DNA of 64,000 nucleotides from Thalassotalea sp. Sam97 (GCF_041379765.1 NZ_CP166919.1:1550001-1614000), one strand, 5' to 3'. Numbered from the stretch's first letter, positions 20,012 to 29,446 are shown. Notes: generated by a model from the letters alone, not told the origin. Translations and numbers: made by a program.

Positions 20012-20419
20012 TTAAAACTGGTAACGTATCCCTAATGCACTCGTTAAATCAAATCGTACATTATCGTTGTTATTGTCATCGCTTGGTAGCTTAATCTGTG
20101 GTGAAATCTGCGCAAAAATTTGCCACTTAGGGGCAACGTAAACATTACCACCTAACGGTATACGCATACCAAAATCATCATTATTAACAAAAACACCACC
20201 GGCAAGATACCAGTTGATCGCCGGCGAGGATGTTAGTCGTCCACTTTCAAAAAAATAGTCCAAACTCACGCCATCGTTACCGGCAAACAGCTGGACGTTG
20301 TTGATTTTAGCAGTAAGGCCTAGGCCCTGATCGACGGCCATACCCAATTGTAAATTAGCGTTGGCGTAAAATGATGCGCTACAAAGTAAGCCTGCAGCAA
20401 GGTTTATAATTTTTTTCAT
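20012..20419 (-). CDS. small exported protein, outer-membrane beta-barrel candidate
   Basis: A 135-residue protein with a signal peptide (MKKIINLAAGLLCSASFYANA-N). The mature part has alternating hydrophobic/polar strands and ends in GIRYQF, a C-terminal Phe typical of outer-membrane proteins. I do not recognise a named family; it resembles short YfaZ- or OmpA-like beta-barrel fragments in style only. The ATG at 20419 is preferred over 20437 because AGAGA lies about 10 nt upstream and it begins a clean signal peptide. It is divergent from the CBS-domain gene across a region holding a perfect 24-bp palindrome. Confidence 0.6.
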   Translation of the reverse strand: MKKIINLAAGLLCSASFYANANLQLGMAVDQGLGLTAKINNVQLFAGNDGVSLDYFFESGRLTSSPAINWYLAGGVFVNNDDFGMRIPLGGNVYVAPKWQIFAQISPQIKLPSDDNNNDNVRFDLTSALGIRYQF

Positions 20420-20574
20420 AATGGCGGTTCTCTTCATGTCGTTGTCGAGTTGGGCTATGTCGCTCGATGAGGCATTAAGGTAAAGGCAAGGATTTTAAGA
20501 AACGGCTGGCCTGTCTGCAAGGGCTTTGCCTAGGTTTTAGTGGATGGCGTTACAGAATTGGCTAAGTTTACATT

Positions 20575-20598
20575 TTAACAACAAATATTTGTTGTTAA
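20575..20598. promoter_or_regulatory. perfect 24-bp palindrome, candidate operator
   Basis: The half-site TTAACAACAAAT is followed directly by its exact reverse complement with no spacer. It lies between the divergent beta-barrel and CBS-domain genes, 65 bp before the CBS start codon. A perfect palindrome of this length in a divergent promoter region is typical of a dimeric repressor site; the binding protein is unknown. Confidence 0.5.
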
Positions 20599-20662
20599 TG
20601 TTAGGCATTTCTTGATTTTCGTCTAGGCTAAAAGTGAGGGCTAACATAAAAAGGAACGATGT

Positions 20663-21109
20663 ATGCAGTCATTATTGGTAAAAGATTACCTCTGCGCATA
20701 TCCGGCCAAGTTTACCGCCGATATGTCTATAGAAGAGGCTAGTGAAAAATTGATAGAAAGTCATCACCTGGGTGGACCGGTACTTGATTCAACAGGTCAT
20801 GTGATTGGTTTTTTATCAGAGTCAGATATATTGGAAAAAATTATCAATACCGGTTATTTTTCGCAGCAGTGTTGCACGGTTGAGCAGCTGATGCGAACTG
20901 ATGTACTCACCGTAAAACCGTACGATACGATATTGGAATTAGCACAACAAATGCTAAAGCAAAAGCCTAAAGTTTATCCCGTGGTTGATGATTCTGGGCA
21001 TTGGGTAGGTAATATTAGTCGAACTAGCGTTTTGGCAGCGCTCGATTCACACATTAAAGCCAGTTATCACCTTACCAGGTCGACTGGTAATCACCGAGTG
21101 CTGTACTGA
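20663..21109 (+). CDS. CBS-domain-pair protein
   Basis: A 148-residue protein that is almost entirely two CBS domains (about residues 8-60 and 75-130). The first shows GGPVLDSTGHVIGFLSESDI and the second VYPVVDDSGHWVGNISRTSV. CBS pairs bind adenine nucleotides and act as energy or ion-strength sensors. With no attached effector domain, the protein probably acts on a partner that cannot be identified here. AAGGAA lies about 7 nt before the ATG. A strong terminator follows at 21118-21144. Confidence 0.85.
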   Translation: MQSLLVKDYLCAYPAKFTADMSIEEASEKLIESHHLGGPVLDSTGHVIGFLSESDILEKIINTGYFSQQCCTVEQLMRTDVLTVKPYDTILELAQQMLKQKPKVYPVVDDSGHWVGNISRTSVLAALDSHIKASYHLTRSTGNHRVLY

Positions 21110-21117
21110 AGGTGAAT

Positions 21118-21144
21118 AAAAAAGCAGCGAATAGCTGCTTTTTT
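21118..21144 (+). terminator. intrinsic terminator after the CBS gene
   Basis: Stem AAAAAAGCAGC / GCTGCTTTTTT with a 5-nt loop GAATA, ending in a T run, 9 bp after the CBS stop codon. Confidence 0.9.
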
Positions 21145-21239
21145 ATTATCTCGTTTCCCCATCTGTTTGATGTGATACCCAAAGACGAAAATTATTGTTA
21201 AAATTGGCGACTTTAACAATTTTGATATTTGGGTAATCA

Positions 21240-24200
21240 GTGTCGGTAGAAATCGAACAAATGCATGACGCATTGCAGAATAAACTAAAGCAATGCCGCT
21301 TATGTGACAAATTCTTGCTAGCCAGCCGTTTAAAAGGCACGTCACGAATAAAAAACATCGATAATAAATTATCGGCGTTGGCTAAGATTGAGCAAGCGAT
21401 TGAGCAGTCGATCGCTCGTAAATTGCATTTAAGCCAATCGATACCACGTATTCATTACCCTGCGCAGTTACCCGTATCGCAACATGTTGATCCCATCAAA
21501 ACAGTCATCAGTGAGCATCAAGTCGTTATCATCGCTGGCGAAACAGGCTCAGGTAAAACCACGCAAATACCCAAGATTTGTCTTGAACTGGGCCGTGGCG
21601 TTGAAGGTTTTATAGGTCATACCCAACCTCGACGAATAGCAGCCAGAACCGTTGCTAATCGTATCGCTGAAGAGTTAGACACAACCTTAGGTGATAAAGT
21701 TGGTTACAAGGTGCGCTTTAGCGATCACGTATCAGAGCAAACGTACATCAAATTAATGACCGACGGTATTTTACTCGCAGAAATGCAACGCGATCGTTTG
21801 TTGCGACAATACGATACCATCATCATTGATGAAGCACACGAGCGTAGCTTAAATATCGATTTTATTCTCGGCTACATAAAGCAGATATTACCAAAACGCC
21901 CCGATCTTAAGGTCATCATTACCTCCGCAACCATAGATCCGGAACGGTTTTCAAAACATTTTTTTGATGCACCAATTATTGAAGTAAGTGGCCGTACCTA
22001 CCCAGTAGATATTCATTACCGTCCGCTTGATGAGCAAGATGGTGATTATATCGAAGGGATCATCGCGGCGATTGATGAGCTTTCAGCATTGCCGATGGGC
22101 GACATTTTGGTGTTTTTAAATGGTGAACGGGAAATTCGTGACGTCGCGAGTGCTCTAGAAAAAGAAAAGCTCAGAGATACACACATATTACCTTTGTTCT
22201 CAAGGCTAACGATTGTCGAACAAAACCGAATTTTTGCCCCACATACGGGACGTAATATCGTCCTGGCGACAAACGTCGCGGAAACATCATTGACGGTGCC
22301 GGGCATTCGTTATGTTATCGATCCGGGGACGGCGAGAATTTCGCGGTACAGTTATCGAACCAAAGTTCAACGCTTACCGATTGAACCAATATCACAAGCG
22401 AGTGCGAATCAACGCTCTGGTCGTTGTGGGCGTGTCGCAGCCGGGGTTTGTATTCGCTTATATTCTGAAGAAGACTTTTTATCGCGTCCCGAGTTTACCG
22501 ATCCTGAGATTTTGCGTACCAATTTGGCAACGGTCATTCTACAAATGCTTGCACTTGGCTTAGGCGCCATTGAACAGTTTCCATTCGTACAAGCACCAGA
22601 CAAACGCAACATCAATGATGGCGTACGTTTGCTTGAGGAGCTAGCCGCGGTTGTGTGGCATAAAGACGATAATGCTCAACTAACGGATAATGGTCGCCAA
22701 TTGGCAAAACTCCCCGTCGATCCTCGTTTGTCAAAAATGTTATTAACCGCCATTGAGCAAGGCTGTGCTGAACAGGTTGCGATAGTTGTTGCTGGGGTGA
22801 GTATTCAAGACCCACGCGAACGACCAATGGAAAAGCAGCAAGCAGCCGACCAAGCCCATGCGCGCTTTAAAGATAAAAGCTCGGATTTTATGAGCTTGTT
22901 GAATCTATATGATTATGTCGTAACTCAGCAAAAAGCACTTAGTAATAATCAATTTCGACAGCTGTGTAAAAAAGAATACTTAAGCTATCTTCGTATTCGC
23001 GAATGGCAAGATATTATCAGTCAACTACGGTTGACCTGCAAAGAGCAAGGCTGGGCATTTGACCGCGTTGATATTAGCGATGAAAGCGCACAGATGCGCA
23101 TTCATCAATCCATATTATCGGGTTTGCTAAGCCATGTTGGTAATCTCGATGAAAACCGAGAGTACAAAGGCGCGCGAAATTCACGCTTTTTCATTTTTCC
23201 TGGCTCTGGCTTAGCAAAGAAAACCCCAAAATGGTTAATGGCAGCGGAGTTAGTTGAAACCAGTCGACTATTTGCACGTATGTGCGCCAAAATTGAACCG
23301 CATTGGTTAGAGCCGTTAGCAGGGCACTTATTTAAACGCAGTTACTCCGAACCTCATTGGGAGAAAAAACAAGGCCAAGTCATGGCCTTTGAACAAATCA
23401 GTTTGTATGGTCTCGTCATTGTACCCAAGCGTAAAGTACCGTTTGCGAAAATTGAACCACAGACTTGTCGGGAATTATTTGTACTTGAAGCGCTTGTTCA
23501 TGGCGATACCACACTAAACGAACCATTTTTACTGCGCAACCAACAACTTGTGCGTGCTGTGGAAGATTTAGAAGATAAAGCGCGGCGTAAAGATTTCTTG
23601 GTTGAAGAGGAGGCGCTCGTGCAGTTTTATCTTGAACGTATTCCTGAGCACGTGGTCAATCAAGCCGGTTTTGTTAAGTGGTGGCGCAAGGAGAGCAAGC
23701 AGCAACCTAAGTTATTGGACTTTAGCAGACAAATGCTACTTAAGTCTGACGATAGTTTAGCTCAGCACGACTATCCGAAAACATGGCAGCAGGACAATCT
23801 CACATTACCGTTAAGTTATCACTTTGAACCAGGCGCTGACGATGACGGCGTGAGCGTTAATATTCCAATTGGGGTACTCAATCAGGTTGAGGATAAAGGA
23901 TTCGAATGGCTAATTCCGGCAATGCGCTTGGAGTTGATCACCGCATTGATTCGCTCGTTACCAAAACAGTTACGTAAAAACTTTGTTCCTGCACCGAATT
24001 ATGCCAAGGCGTGTTTTGATGCCATTTCATCAGACATGGGCGAGTTAAGCGCAGCACTTACCAAGCACTTGTTGCGAATGAGCGGGGTGCGTATTGCAGA
24101 AGGTAGCTTTGATTTGCAAGGTCTAGAACCGCATTTGCAGATGAACTTTAAAATTCTCAGCAATAAGGGCAAGTTACTCGCTCAAGGTCGTGATCTAACG

Positions 24201-25130
24201 GCATTACAGGAGCAGCTTCAAGGTCAGGTTAAGGCATCGATCAAACAAGTGGCGCAAAAAGGCATTGAACAACAGCATATCACTGATTGGCATATGGAAA
24301 CCTTACCAAAGTCTTACGAAAAGAAAATGGCTAATATCACCATGCAAGCTTATCCAGCATTGGTCGATAATAAAAAAGATGTAGCCATAGAACTGTTCGA
24401 AGACGAGCAAGCAGCAGAGCAAGCTATGCGCAAAGGAGCGACACGTTTGGTGTTGTTAAATATTCCATCACCAATTAAATACTTAGAGGCGAATTTACCA
24501 AATAAAGCAAAGCTTGGGTTATATTTTAATCCATTTGGTAAAGTAGCTGATTTACTTGATGACTGTGTGGTGGCATGCACCGAAGATTTATTGGTACAAC
24601 ATCAAGCGATCCCTTACAGTAAATCTGAGTATAGCCGTGCACGTGATTTGGTGCGTGCTGACATAGCTGATGCCGTATTAGCATGTGCGATAAAACTGGA
24701 AGCGATTTTAACCACGCGACACGAGATAGCTAAAAAGCTCAAAGGCAATGTTGCCTTGAATATGATCCAAGCCCATGGCGACATCAAACAGCAATTAGAT
24801 AACTTGGTTTACAAAGGCTTTGTACAAGCCAGTGGTGTTGCTCGATTAAATGATATCATTCGTTATTTACAAGGTATTTTGCGACGCCTTGAGAAACTGC
24901 CGGTTGATACCAACGCTGATCGTTTGAAGATGTTAGAAATCGACAAAGCTCAAGCGTTGTATGACGCTCTGCTAAATCAGCAACCTAAAAATAAGCCCAT
25001 TAATGAACAAGTTGATGCGATTCGATGGATGATTGAAGAGTTTCGGGTGTCGCTATTTGCGCAAAACCTTGGCACGAATGTGCCGGTATCTTTAAAGCGC
25101 ATCAAAATGGCGATTAGCGCGTTGTCATAA
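21240..25130 (+). CDS. hrpA: ATP-dependent RNA helicase HrpA
   Basis: A 1296-residue DEAH-box helicase, almost the same length as E. coli HrpA, which helps rescue stalled ribosomes and processes mRNA. Motifs are Walker A AGETGSGKTT (about residues 98-107), TQPRRIAARTVANR, the DEAH box IIDEAHERSLN (about residue 197), TSATID, and QRSGRCGRV (motif VI), followed by the helicase-associated and C-terminal DUF3418 regions. The GTG at 21240 gives an N-terminus that aligns with E. coli HrpA without gaps up to ALQ at residue 11. An inverted repeat (ATTGTTAAA / TTTAACAAT) sits 20 bp before the start. Confidence 0.95.
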   Translation: MSVEIEQMHDALQNKLKQCRLCDKFLLASRLKGTSRIKNIDNKLSALAKIEQAIEQSIARKLHLSQSIPRIHYPAQLPVSQHVDPIKTVISEHQVVIIAGETGSGKTTQIPKICLELGRGVEGFIGHTQPRRIAARTVANRIAEELDTTLGDKVGYKVRFSDHVSEQTYIKLMTDGILLAEMQRDRLLRQYDTIIIDEAHERSLNIDFILGYIKQILPKRPDLKVIITSATIDPERFSKHFFDAPIIEVSGRTYPVDIHYRPLDEQDGDYIEGIIAAIDELSALPMGDILVFLNGEREIRDVASALEKEKLRDTHILPLFSRLTIVEQNRIFAPHTGRNIVLATNVAETSLTVPGIRYVIDPGTARISRYSYRTKVQRLPIEPISQASANQRSGRCGRVAAGVCIRLYSEEDFLSRPEFTDPEILRTNLATVILQMLALGLGAIEQFPFVQAPDKRNINDGVRLLEELAAVVWHKDDNAQLTDNGRQLAKLPVDPRLSKMLLTAIEQGCAEQVAIVVAGVSIQDPRERPMEKQQAADQAHARFKDKSSDFMSLLNLYDYVVTQQKALSNNQFRQLCKKEYLSYLRIREWQDIISQLRLTCKEQGWAFDRVDISDESAQMRIHQSILSGLLSHVGNLDENREYKGARNSRFFIFPGSGLAKKTPKWLMAAELVETSRLFARMCAKIEPHWLEPLAGHLFKRSYSEPHWEKKQGQVMAFEQISLYGLVIVPKRKVPFAKIEPQTCRELFVLEALVHGDTTLNEPFLLRNQQLVRAVEDLEDKARRKDFLVEEEALVQFYLERIPEHVVNQAGFVKWWRKESKQQPKLLDFSRQMLLKSDDSLAQHDYPKTWQQDNLTLPLSYHFEPGADDDGVSVNIPIGVLNQVEDKGFEWLIPAMRLELITALIRSLPKQLRKNFVPAPNYAKACFDAISSDMGELSAALTKHLLRMSGVRIAEGSFDLQGLEPHLQMNFKILSNKGKLLAQGRDLTALQEQLQGQVKASIKQVAQKGIEQQHITDWHMETLPKSYEKKMANITMQAYPALVDNKKDVAIELFEDEQAAEQAMRKGATRLVLLNIPSPIKYLEANLPNKAKLGLYFNPFGKVADLLDDCVVACTEDLLVQHQAIPYSKSEYSRARDLVRADIADAVLACAIKLEAILTTRHEIAKKLKGNVALNMIQAHGDIKQQLDNLVYKGFVQASGVARLNDIIRYLQGILRRLEKLPVDTNADRLKMLEIDKAQALYDALLNQQPKNKPINEQVDAIRWMIEEFRVSLFAQNLGTNVPVSLKRIKMAISALS

Positions 25131-25265
25131 AGCGAGTCAGGGTATGTGTTGGGTGAGCTTGGTGGCGTTGCTGATGAAACGGAAGAGTAGGGACAATGGT
25201 TTAATAACCATTGGTATTCGTGGCGGATATCGAGACATCCTTACATCACCATAGTTATAAATGAG

Positions 25266-25294
25266 TTGACAAGCTATTAACAACTTTCTATAAC
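25266..25294 (+). promoter_or_regulatory. sigma-70 promoter for the PilZ gene
   Basis: Consensus -35 TTGACA at 25266-25271, a 17-bp spacer, and -10 TATAAC at 25289-25294, about 90 bp upstream of the PilZ start codon. Confidence 0.7.
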
Positions 25295-25385
25295 AAGTAA
25301 AGCGTAATCATGATATGCCAAGCTAGGGGATTGTCTTCATGTGGTATGTCATGTCTATCGCGTTACTTTATCAACTGGGGTACCT

Positions 25386-25700
25386 ATGCAGCATTTTGAG
25401 CAAGGATTTGATGATAGCAGATTGTGCTTTCGGACAATGGTCAATCAACAAATTACCATCATCTTAATGGATGACGAGGTGAGTTTGGAGACATCGGCTA
25501 ACTGCCGAGATATCAGTGAAACAGGAATTGCGCTAGAAATTACGCATCCGGTTGAGATCGGCACCCTGATAAAAATCCATTTAGATAGCGATGATCAGAT
25601 GTCAGTACCATTGACAGATTGTATGGTTAAGGTAGTCCGTTGCGATCAAGAAAATAGTGATCTATTTTTATTGGCGGCAGAGATCATCGATAACGATTAA
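25386..25700 (+). CDS. PilZ-domain protein, putative c-di-GMP receptor
   Basis: A 104-residue single-domain PilZ protein. It keeps the ligand-binding pattern: an RxxxR motif (RLCFR, about residues 12-16) and, about 30 residues later, CRDISETGIALE matching DxSxxG. Free-standing PilZ proteins bind cyclic di-GMP and regulate motility or surface polysaccharide through partner proteins. I prefer the ATG at 25386 (MQHFEQGFDDSR is a common PilZ opening) to an in-frame GTG at 25341. A near-consensus promoter lies upstream and a bidirectional terminator follows. Confidence 0.8.
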   Translation: MQHFEQGFDDSRLCFRTMVNQQITIILMDDEVSLETSANCRDISETGIALEITHPVEIGTLIKIHLDSDDQMSVPLTDCMVKVVRCDQENSDLFLLAAEIIDND

Positions 25701-25777
25701 ATCAGATTGCCTCACATTATAACGACGCTGAGCAACCTTTGATTAACGGCTTAGCGTCAATAAACAGTTATGTGTAA

Positions 25778-25809
25778 AAAAGGCCTGCATTGATAGATGC
25801 AGGCCTTTT
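25778..25809. terminator. bidirectional terminator between PilZ and rlmI
   Basis: A 13-bp stem (AAAAGGCCTGCAT / ATGCAGGCCTTTT) with a 6-nt loop, A tract on the left and T tract on the right, between two convergent genes. Confidence 0.9.
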
Positions 25810-25845
25810 ACGTTTTCGTTGTTGTCAGCGTTGCTGAACAAAGGT

Positions 25846-27036
25846 TTAGTCAATTTGACAGACTAAACCCTTTAAGTAGTAGCCTTCAGGAAAGCTTAAG
25901 GCGATAGGGTGATCAGCCGCTTGTTGCAAACGCTCAATGATACGTCCTTCGCGTCCGGCATCAAGCGCCGCATCCGCAACGATTTTTTGAAATAGTGATG
26001 ACTCCATTAAGCCTGAGCATGAAAACGTTAGTAAGGTACCGCCAGGCTTTAACAATTGCATGGCTAACATATTGATGTCTTTATAGCCTCGGCACGCCCC
26101 TTTGAGCTGCGCTTTCGATTCGGCAAACTTTGGAGGATCAAGAATGATCATATCGTATTGTTTACCTTGTTTTCGGTATTCACGAAGCAGCTTAAACACA
26201 TCTTCTTTAATAAAGTTAACCTTGCTGGTGTCTAAGCCATTTATCTCATGGTTACGTTTAGCCAAATCAAGGGCGGTTTGTGATACATCGACGTTATCAA
26301 CTTGCATTGCACCAGCCTTGGTACAATGCAGCGAAAAGGTGCCTGTATAACTAAAGCAGTTTAATACCGTTTTACCTTTCGCATAGCGACCAGCGGCAAC
26401 ACGCGAGTCGCGTTGATCTAGGTAGAAACCGGTTTTATGACCTTGCTCAACATCGACTTTGATTTTAATGCCGTGCTCGATGATTTCGGTTTCCGTTGAC
26501 GCTAATGGCTTGCTGATCCAGCCTTTGTTTAATTCCATGCCTTCTTTTTTTCGTACGTCGACATCAGAACGTTCATAAATCGCATGAGCTGGATATAGCT
26601 CTTGTAGTACGTCAAAAATGGTATGACGGTGAAAATCTACGCCGGCGCTAAGCAATTGACAACTGATGATGGTGTTATAGACATCAATGGTGAGTCCAGG
26701 CAGGTAATCTGACTCGCCGGCGATCAATCGATAGCCCGTTAGTTGGCCATCGATAATAGGCTTTTCGCGCAAACGGGCTGCTTGTTCAAAGCGTTTTTTA
26801 AAAAATTGACGATCGATGGTTTCGCTTTCATCAAAACTCCATACTCGTACACGAATTTGTGATTCTGGAGAGTAAGCGCCTTTTGCAATCCAATTTCCTC
26901 GACTATCATATATATCAACTGTTTCGCCAGCGATAGGTTTGCCTTCGACCTTTTTAATGGCCTTAGAAAATACCCAAGGGTGGCGACGCAATAATGATTT
27001 TTCTCGCGACGGATTTAACACAATTCGAGCAGGCAT
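25846..27036 (-). CDS. rlmI: 23S rRNA (cytosine-1962 C5) methyltransferase RlmI
   Basis: A 396-residue SAM-dependent methyltransferase with an N-terminal PUA domain (about residues 1-80, with HPWVFSKAI) and a Rossmann-fold catalytic domain. Visible motifs are LNCFSYTGTFSLHCTKAGA (SAM-binding motif I), VDVS, and DMIILDPPKFAESK (the DPPKF motif). The length and layout match E. coli RlmI (YccW), which makes m5C1962 in 23S rRNA. It is a single gene, divergent from the acylphosphatase gene. Confidence 0.92.
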   Translation of the reverse strand: MPARIVLNPSREKSLLRRHPWVFSKAIKKVEGKPIAGETVDIYDSRGNWIAKGAYSPESQIRVRVWSFDESETIDRQFFKKRFEQAARLREKPIIDGQLTGYRLIAGESDYLPGLTIDVYNTIISCQLLSAGVDFHRHTIFDVLQELYPAHAIYERSDVDVRKKEGMELNKGWISKPLASTETEIIEHGIKIKVDVEQGHKTGFYLDQRDSRVAAGRYAKGKTVLNCFSYTGTFSLHCTKAGAMQVDNVDVSQTALDLAKRNHEINGLDTSKVNFIKEDVFKLLREYRKQGKQYDMIILDPPKFAESKAQLKGACRGYKDINMLAMQLLKPGGTLLTFSCSGLMESSLFQKIVADAALDAGREGRIIERLQQAADHPIALSFPEGYYLKGLVCQID

Positions 27037-27135
27037 ACTATATTTTTCTTAAGTGGGTAAAAGTGTATTGATTGTAATAAAAGTCGCATGCTTTCACAAT
27101 TTTACTTTCCAGCAAAAATAACAAAAGGACAAAAA

Positions 27136-27405
27136 ATGAGAGTTTGTTACATTGCTAAAGTGACTGGCCAAGTACAAGGGGTTTACTTTCGCGCTAGCGC
27201 ACAAAATATGGCAATAGATCTGGGATTGAGTGGCTATGCACATAATCTAGAAGACGGTAGTTTAGAAGTGATGGTGTGTGGTGAACAAAGTAATGTCGAA
27301 GAGATGCTTGAATGGCTCAAAACCGGCCCAGAAGAAGCGGACGTAGAACATGTTGATATTGAATCAACTAACCCGCGTGATATTAACCATTTTGCCATTG
27401 GTTAA
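27136..27405 (+). CDS. acyP: acylphosphatase
   Basis: An 89-residue acylphosphatase, which hydrolyses the carboxyl-phosphate bond of acylphosphates. The signature GQVQGVYFRASAQ supplies the catalytic Arg (residue 19), and GYAHNLEDGSLEV supplies the catalytic Asn (residue 37). The ATG at 27136 has AAGGAC 5-6 nt upstream and gives the normal length; an earlier in-frame start would add 16 residues not typical of the family. The quinone oxidoreductase gene follows after 45 bp. Confidence 0.93.
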   Translation: MRVCYIAKVTGQVQGVYFRASAQNMAIDLGLSGYAHNLEDGSLEVMVCGEQSNVEEMLEWLKTGPEEADVEHVDIESTNPRDINHFAIG

Positions 27406-27450
27406 AATACGCTACAGTTAACACTACCAATAACAATTCTAAAGACTACT

Positions 27451-28422
27451 GTGCAATATATCTCTGTAACCGGACAGCAAGCATTAGCGTTTGCTGTAAC
27501 GTCTTTGCCTCAAATTAACCCGTATCAAGTATTAATTAACGTTAAGGCGATAGGTATTAATCGCGCTGACTTGCTGCAGCGAGCCGGAAAGTATCCGCCC
27601 CCTGCAGGTGAATCTGATATTTTAGGACTCGAAGTCTGTGGAGATGTAGTGGCTGTTGGCGACTTGGTCCATAACGTAACGATAGGCGATCGGGTATGTG
27701 GTCTGGTGGCAGGCGGCGGTTACGCAGAGTTTGCAAAAATTAATGCTGATCACATTATCAAACTGCCAGAGCATTATTCCTACGAGCAAGGCGCAGCACT
27801 CGCTGAAGTATTTCTTACCGCATATCAAAGCTTATTTACACTTGCCAACCTTACTCCGGGGGAATCCGTGTTGATCCATGGCGGTGCAAGCGGGGTAGGA
27901 AGCGCTGCAATCAAATTAGCAAAAGCAAACGGGGCAATTGTCACGACCACCGTCAGTAACCCCGTTAAAGCGCAAGCCACAAAGGGATTTGGCGCAGATC
28001 ATGTTGTTAATTACAAACAGCAAGACATTAAAGATTGGCAGAAAATCAACATGAAACAAGGCTTTGATGTCATTGTTGATATCGTTGCGGGTGAACAACT
28101 TAGCCGAAACATTGACTGTTTGGCCTTGGATGGTCGTATTGTTATATTAGCGATACTTGGTGGTCGTTATTGTCCTCAGCTTGATGTTGCGAAAATGTTG
28201 GCGAAAAGGGCGACGATTATGGCGTCGACATTACGCAATCGTAGTGATGCCTATAAAGCGCAATTGGTTAGTGACTTTTGTAACGACTTTTACCAAGCAA
28301 TCACTCTTCAACAGCTAACACCGGTTATTGATACGGTTTATTCATGGCATGAAGCCGATACCGCACATCAGCGTATGAGTCAAAATGACAACATAGGAAA
28401 ATTAATATTGCGGGTAGATTAG
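27451..28422 (+). CDS. NAD(P)H quinone oxidoreductase, PIG3/zeta-crystallin-like
   Basis: A 323-residue zinc-independent medium-chain dehydrogenase/reductase. The N-terminal GroES-like domain includes INRADLLQRAGKYPPPAGES and LGLEVCGDV; the Rossmann domain includes the NADPH-binding GGASGVGSAAIKLAK (about residues 148-162). There are no zinc-ligand cysteines in the usual places, which places it in the quinone oxidoreductase (TP53I3/PIG3-like) branch. The start is a GTG at 27451 with only a weak ribosome-binding site. It probably shares a transcript with acyP. Confidence 0.87.
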   Translation: MQYISVTGQQALAFAVTSLPQINPYQVLINVKAIGINRADLLQRAGKYPPPAGESDILGLEVCGDVVAVGDLVHNVTIGDRVCGLVAGGGYAEFAKINADHIIKLPEHYSYEQGAALAEVFLTAYQSLFTLANLTPGESVLIHGGASGVGSAAIKLAKANGAIVTTTVSNPVKAQATKGFGADHVVNYKQQDIKDWQKINMKQGFDVIVDIVAGEQLSRNIDCLALDGRIVILAILGGRYCPQLDVAKMLAKRATIMASTLRNRSDAYKAQLVSDFCNDFYQAITLQQLTPVIDTVYSWHEADTAHQRMSQNDNIGKLILRVD

Positions 28423-28441
28423 CAACTAAAGTTAAAAGTAG

Positions 28442-28494
28442 TTGCCAATCTTTACAAGGGCAGCTACAAATTCGCTAAGTAGCTCAATTGGCAA
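28442..28494. terminator. nested stem-loop after the quinone oxidoreductase gene
   Basis: An outer stem TTGCCAAT / ATTGGCAA encloses an inner stem AGCTAC / GTAGCT. It lies 20 bp past the stop codon. There is no clear T tract, so it may stabilise the 3' end of the mRNA rather than terminate transcription. Confidence 0.4.
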
Positions 28495-28615
28495 GCAGTA
28501 GCGATGTTTGCGTCTTATCATGATTGCAACCCGACGTATTTAGGCTTCGTTATTACCTACGTTATTGATAAAAATAAAAATTAATTCAGGGGATGGCGGC
28601 TATGAGGGGGGAATG

Positions 28616-28837
28616 TTAGTTGCTTTCACCAACATACTGAAACCGCTTTACTGTTTTGCCATCTCGTTCAACGATTTCCGTAAACATGCTCAATGGACGA
28701 ATCCACACACCTTGCTCACCGTACAATGGTTGGTAAACAACGTAATCTTCTTCGGTTTCACTGTGCTTTGCAACGTGCAATACTTGGTAAAAATTACCTT
28801 TGAAATGTTGATATCTTCCGAGTTTAAGTGGCACCAT
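28616..28837 (-). CDS. DUF1653 protein
   Basis: A 73-residue protein that is a single DUF1653 domain: GRYQHFKGNFYQVL near the start, then YQPLYGEQGVWIRPLSMF. DUF1653 proteins are small, soluble and of unknown function. It lies 20 bp downstream of the DUF2007 gene on the same strand, probably in one transcript. Confidence 0.88.
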   Translation of the reverse strand: MVPLKLGRYQHFKGNFYQVLHVAKHSETEEDYVVYQPLYGEQGVWIRPLSMFTEIVERDGKTVKRFQYVGESN

Positions 28838-28857
28838 TACTTATGATACTCCAATTG

Positions 28858-29172
28858 CTATGATTTGGACGCCATGTTACCACACTGCCAGCATATGGCG
28901 AATTGTCCTTCGTTAACTTCTTGACACTGCTCACATTTCCAAGCGGGTAATGCACTAGAGTTGTTGGTCAAGGTCTCTTTAATTATTTTTTCAGCTTGTG
29001 GGGCTTGTTCTTTATCCACTAGCCAAAGCTCTGGCCATGTATCAGTAATAGGCACTTCGCCGGCTAATGAGGTTAAGTTATCATTTCTTATATGGCAATC
29101 AATACCATGCATATGTAATAGTTGTTTGATGTGATGCACTTGCCAGAGTGTTTCGTGACTATAAATCAGCAT
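28858..29172 (-). CDS. DUF2007 protein with C-terminal zinc ribbon
   Basis: A 104-residue protein. The N-terminal part (about residues 1-68) matches DUF2007, a small ferredoxin-like fold once proposed to be a signalling domain, with the typical LWVV-like stretch ELWLVDKEQAPQAEKII. The C-terminus carries two CxxC knuckles (CEQC and CWQC, about residues 79-95), a rubredoxin-type zinc ribbon. The function is unknown. It is first in a two-gene unit with the DUF1653 gene. Confidence 0.8.
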   Translation of the reverse strand: MLIYSHETLWQVHHIKQLLHMHGIDCHIRNDNLTSLAGEVPITDTWPELWLVDKEQAPQAEKIIKETLTNNSSALPAWKCEQCQEVNEGQFAICWQCGNMASKS

Positions 29173-29446
29173 GCCTGTCTCCTTAACCGTTAATCACAAG
29201 ACCCGCACAAAGTTACATTCCTATGTCGTGTTCGTGTTAATTGCTTGATAACTCTTTTTGAGAGTGCTTGTAACAGCCTAAATTGCAACTTTGCGTTAGT
29301 CCATCATACTTAGAGCATTGACTGATGCCAAGCGCTGTTTACTACTTGGCCAGCTTAGCTATGTATGCCGAAGTGTATCATTTGTATCAATTATCTGTGC
29401 TCAAATGAAACGCATGATGGCGATTATTTAGAGAGAAGGGCATGTT

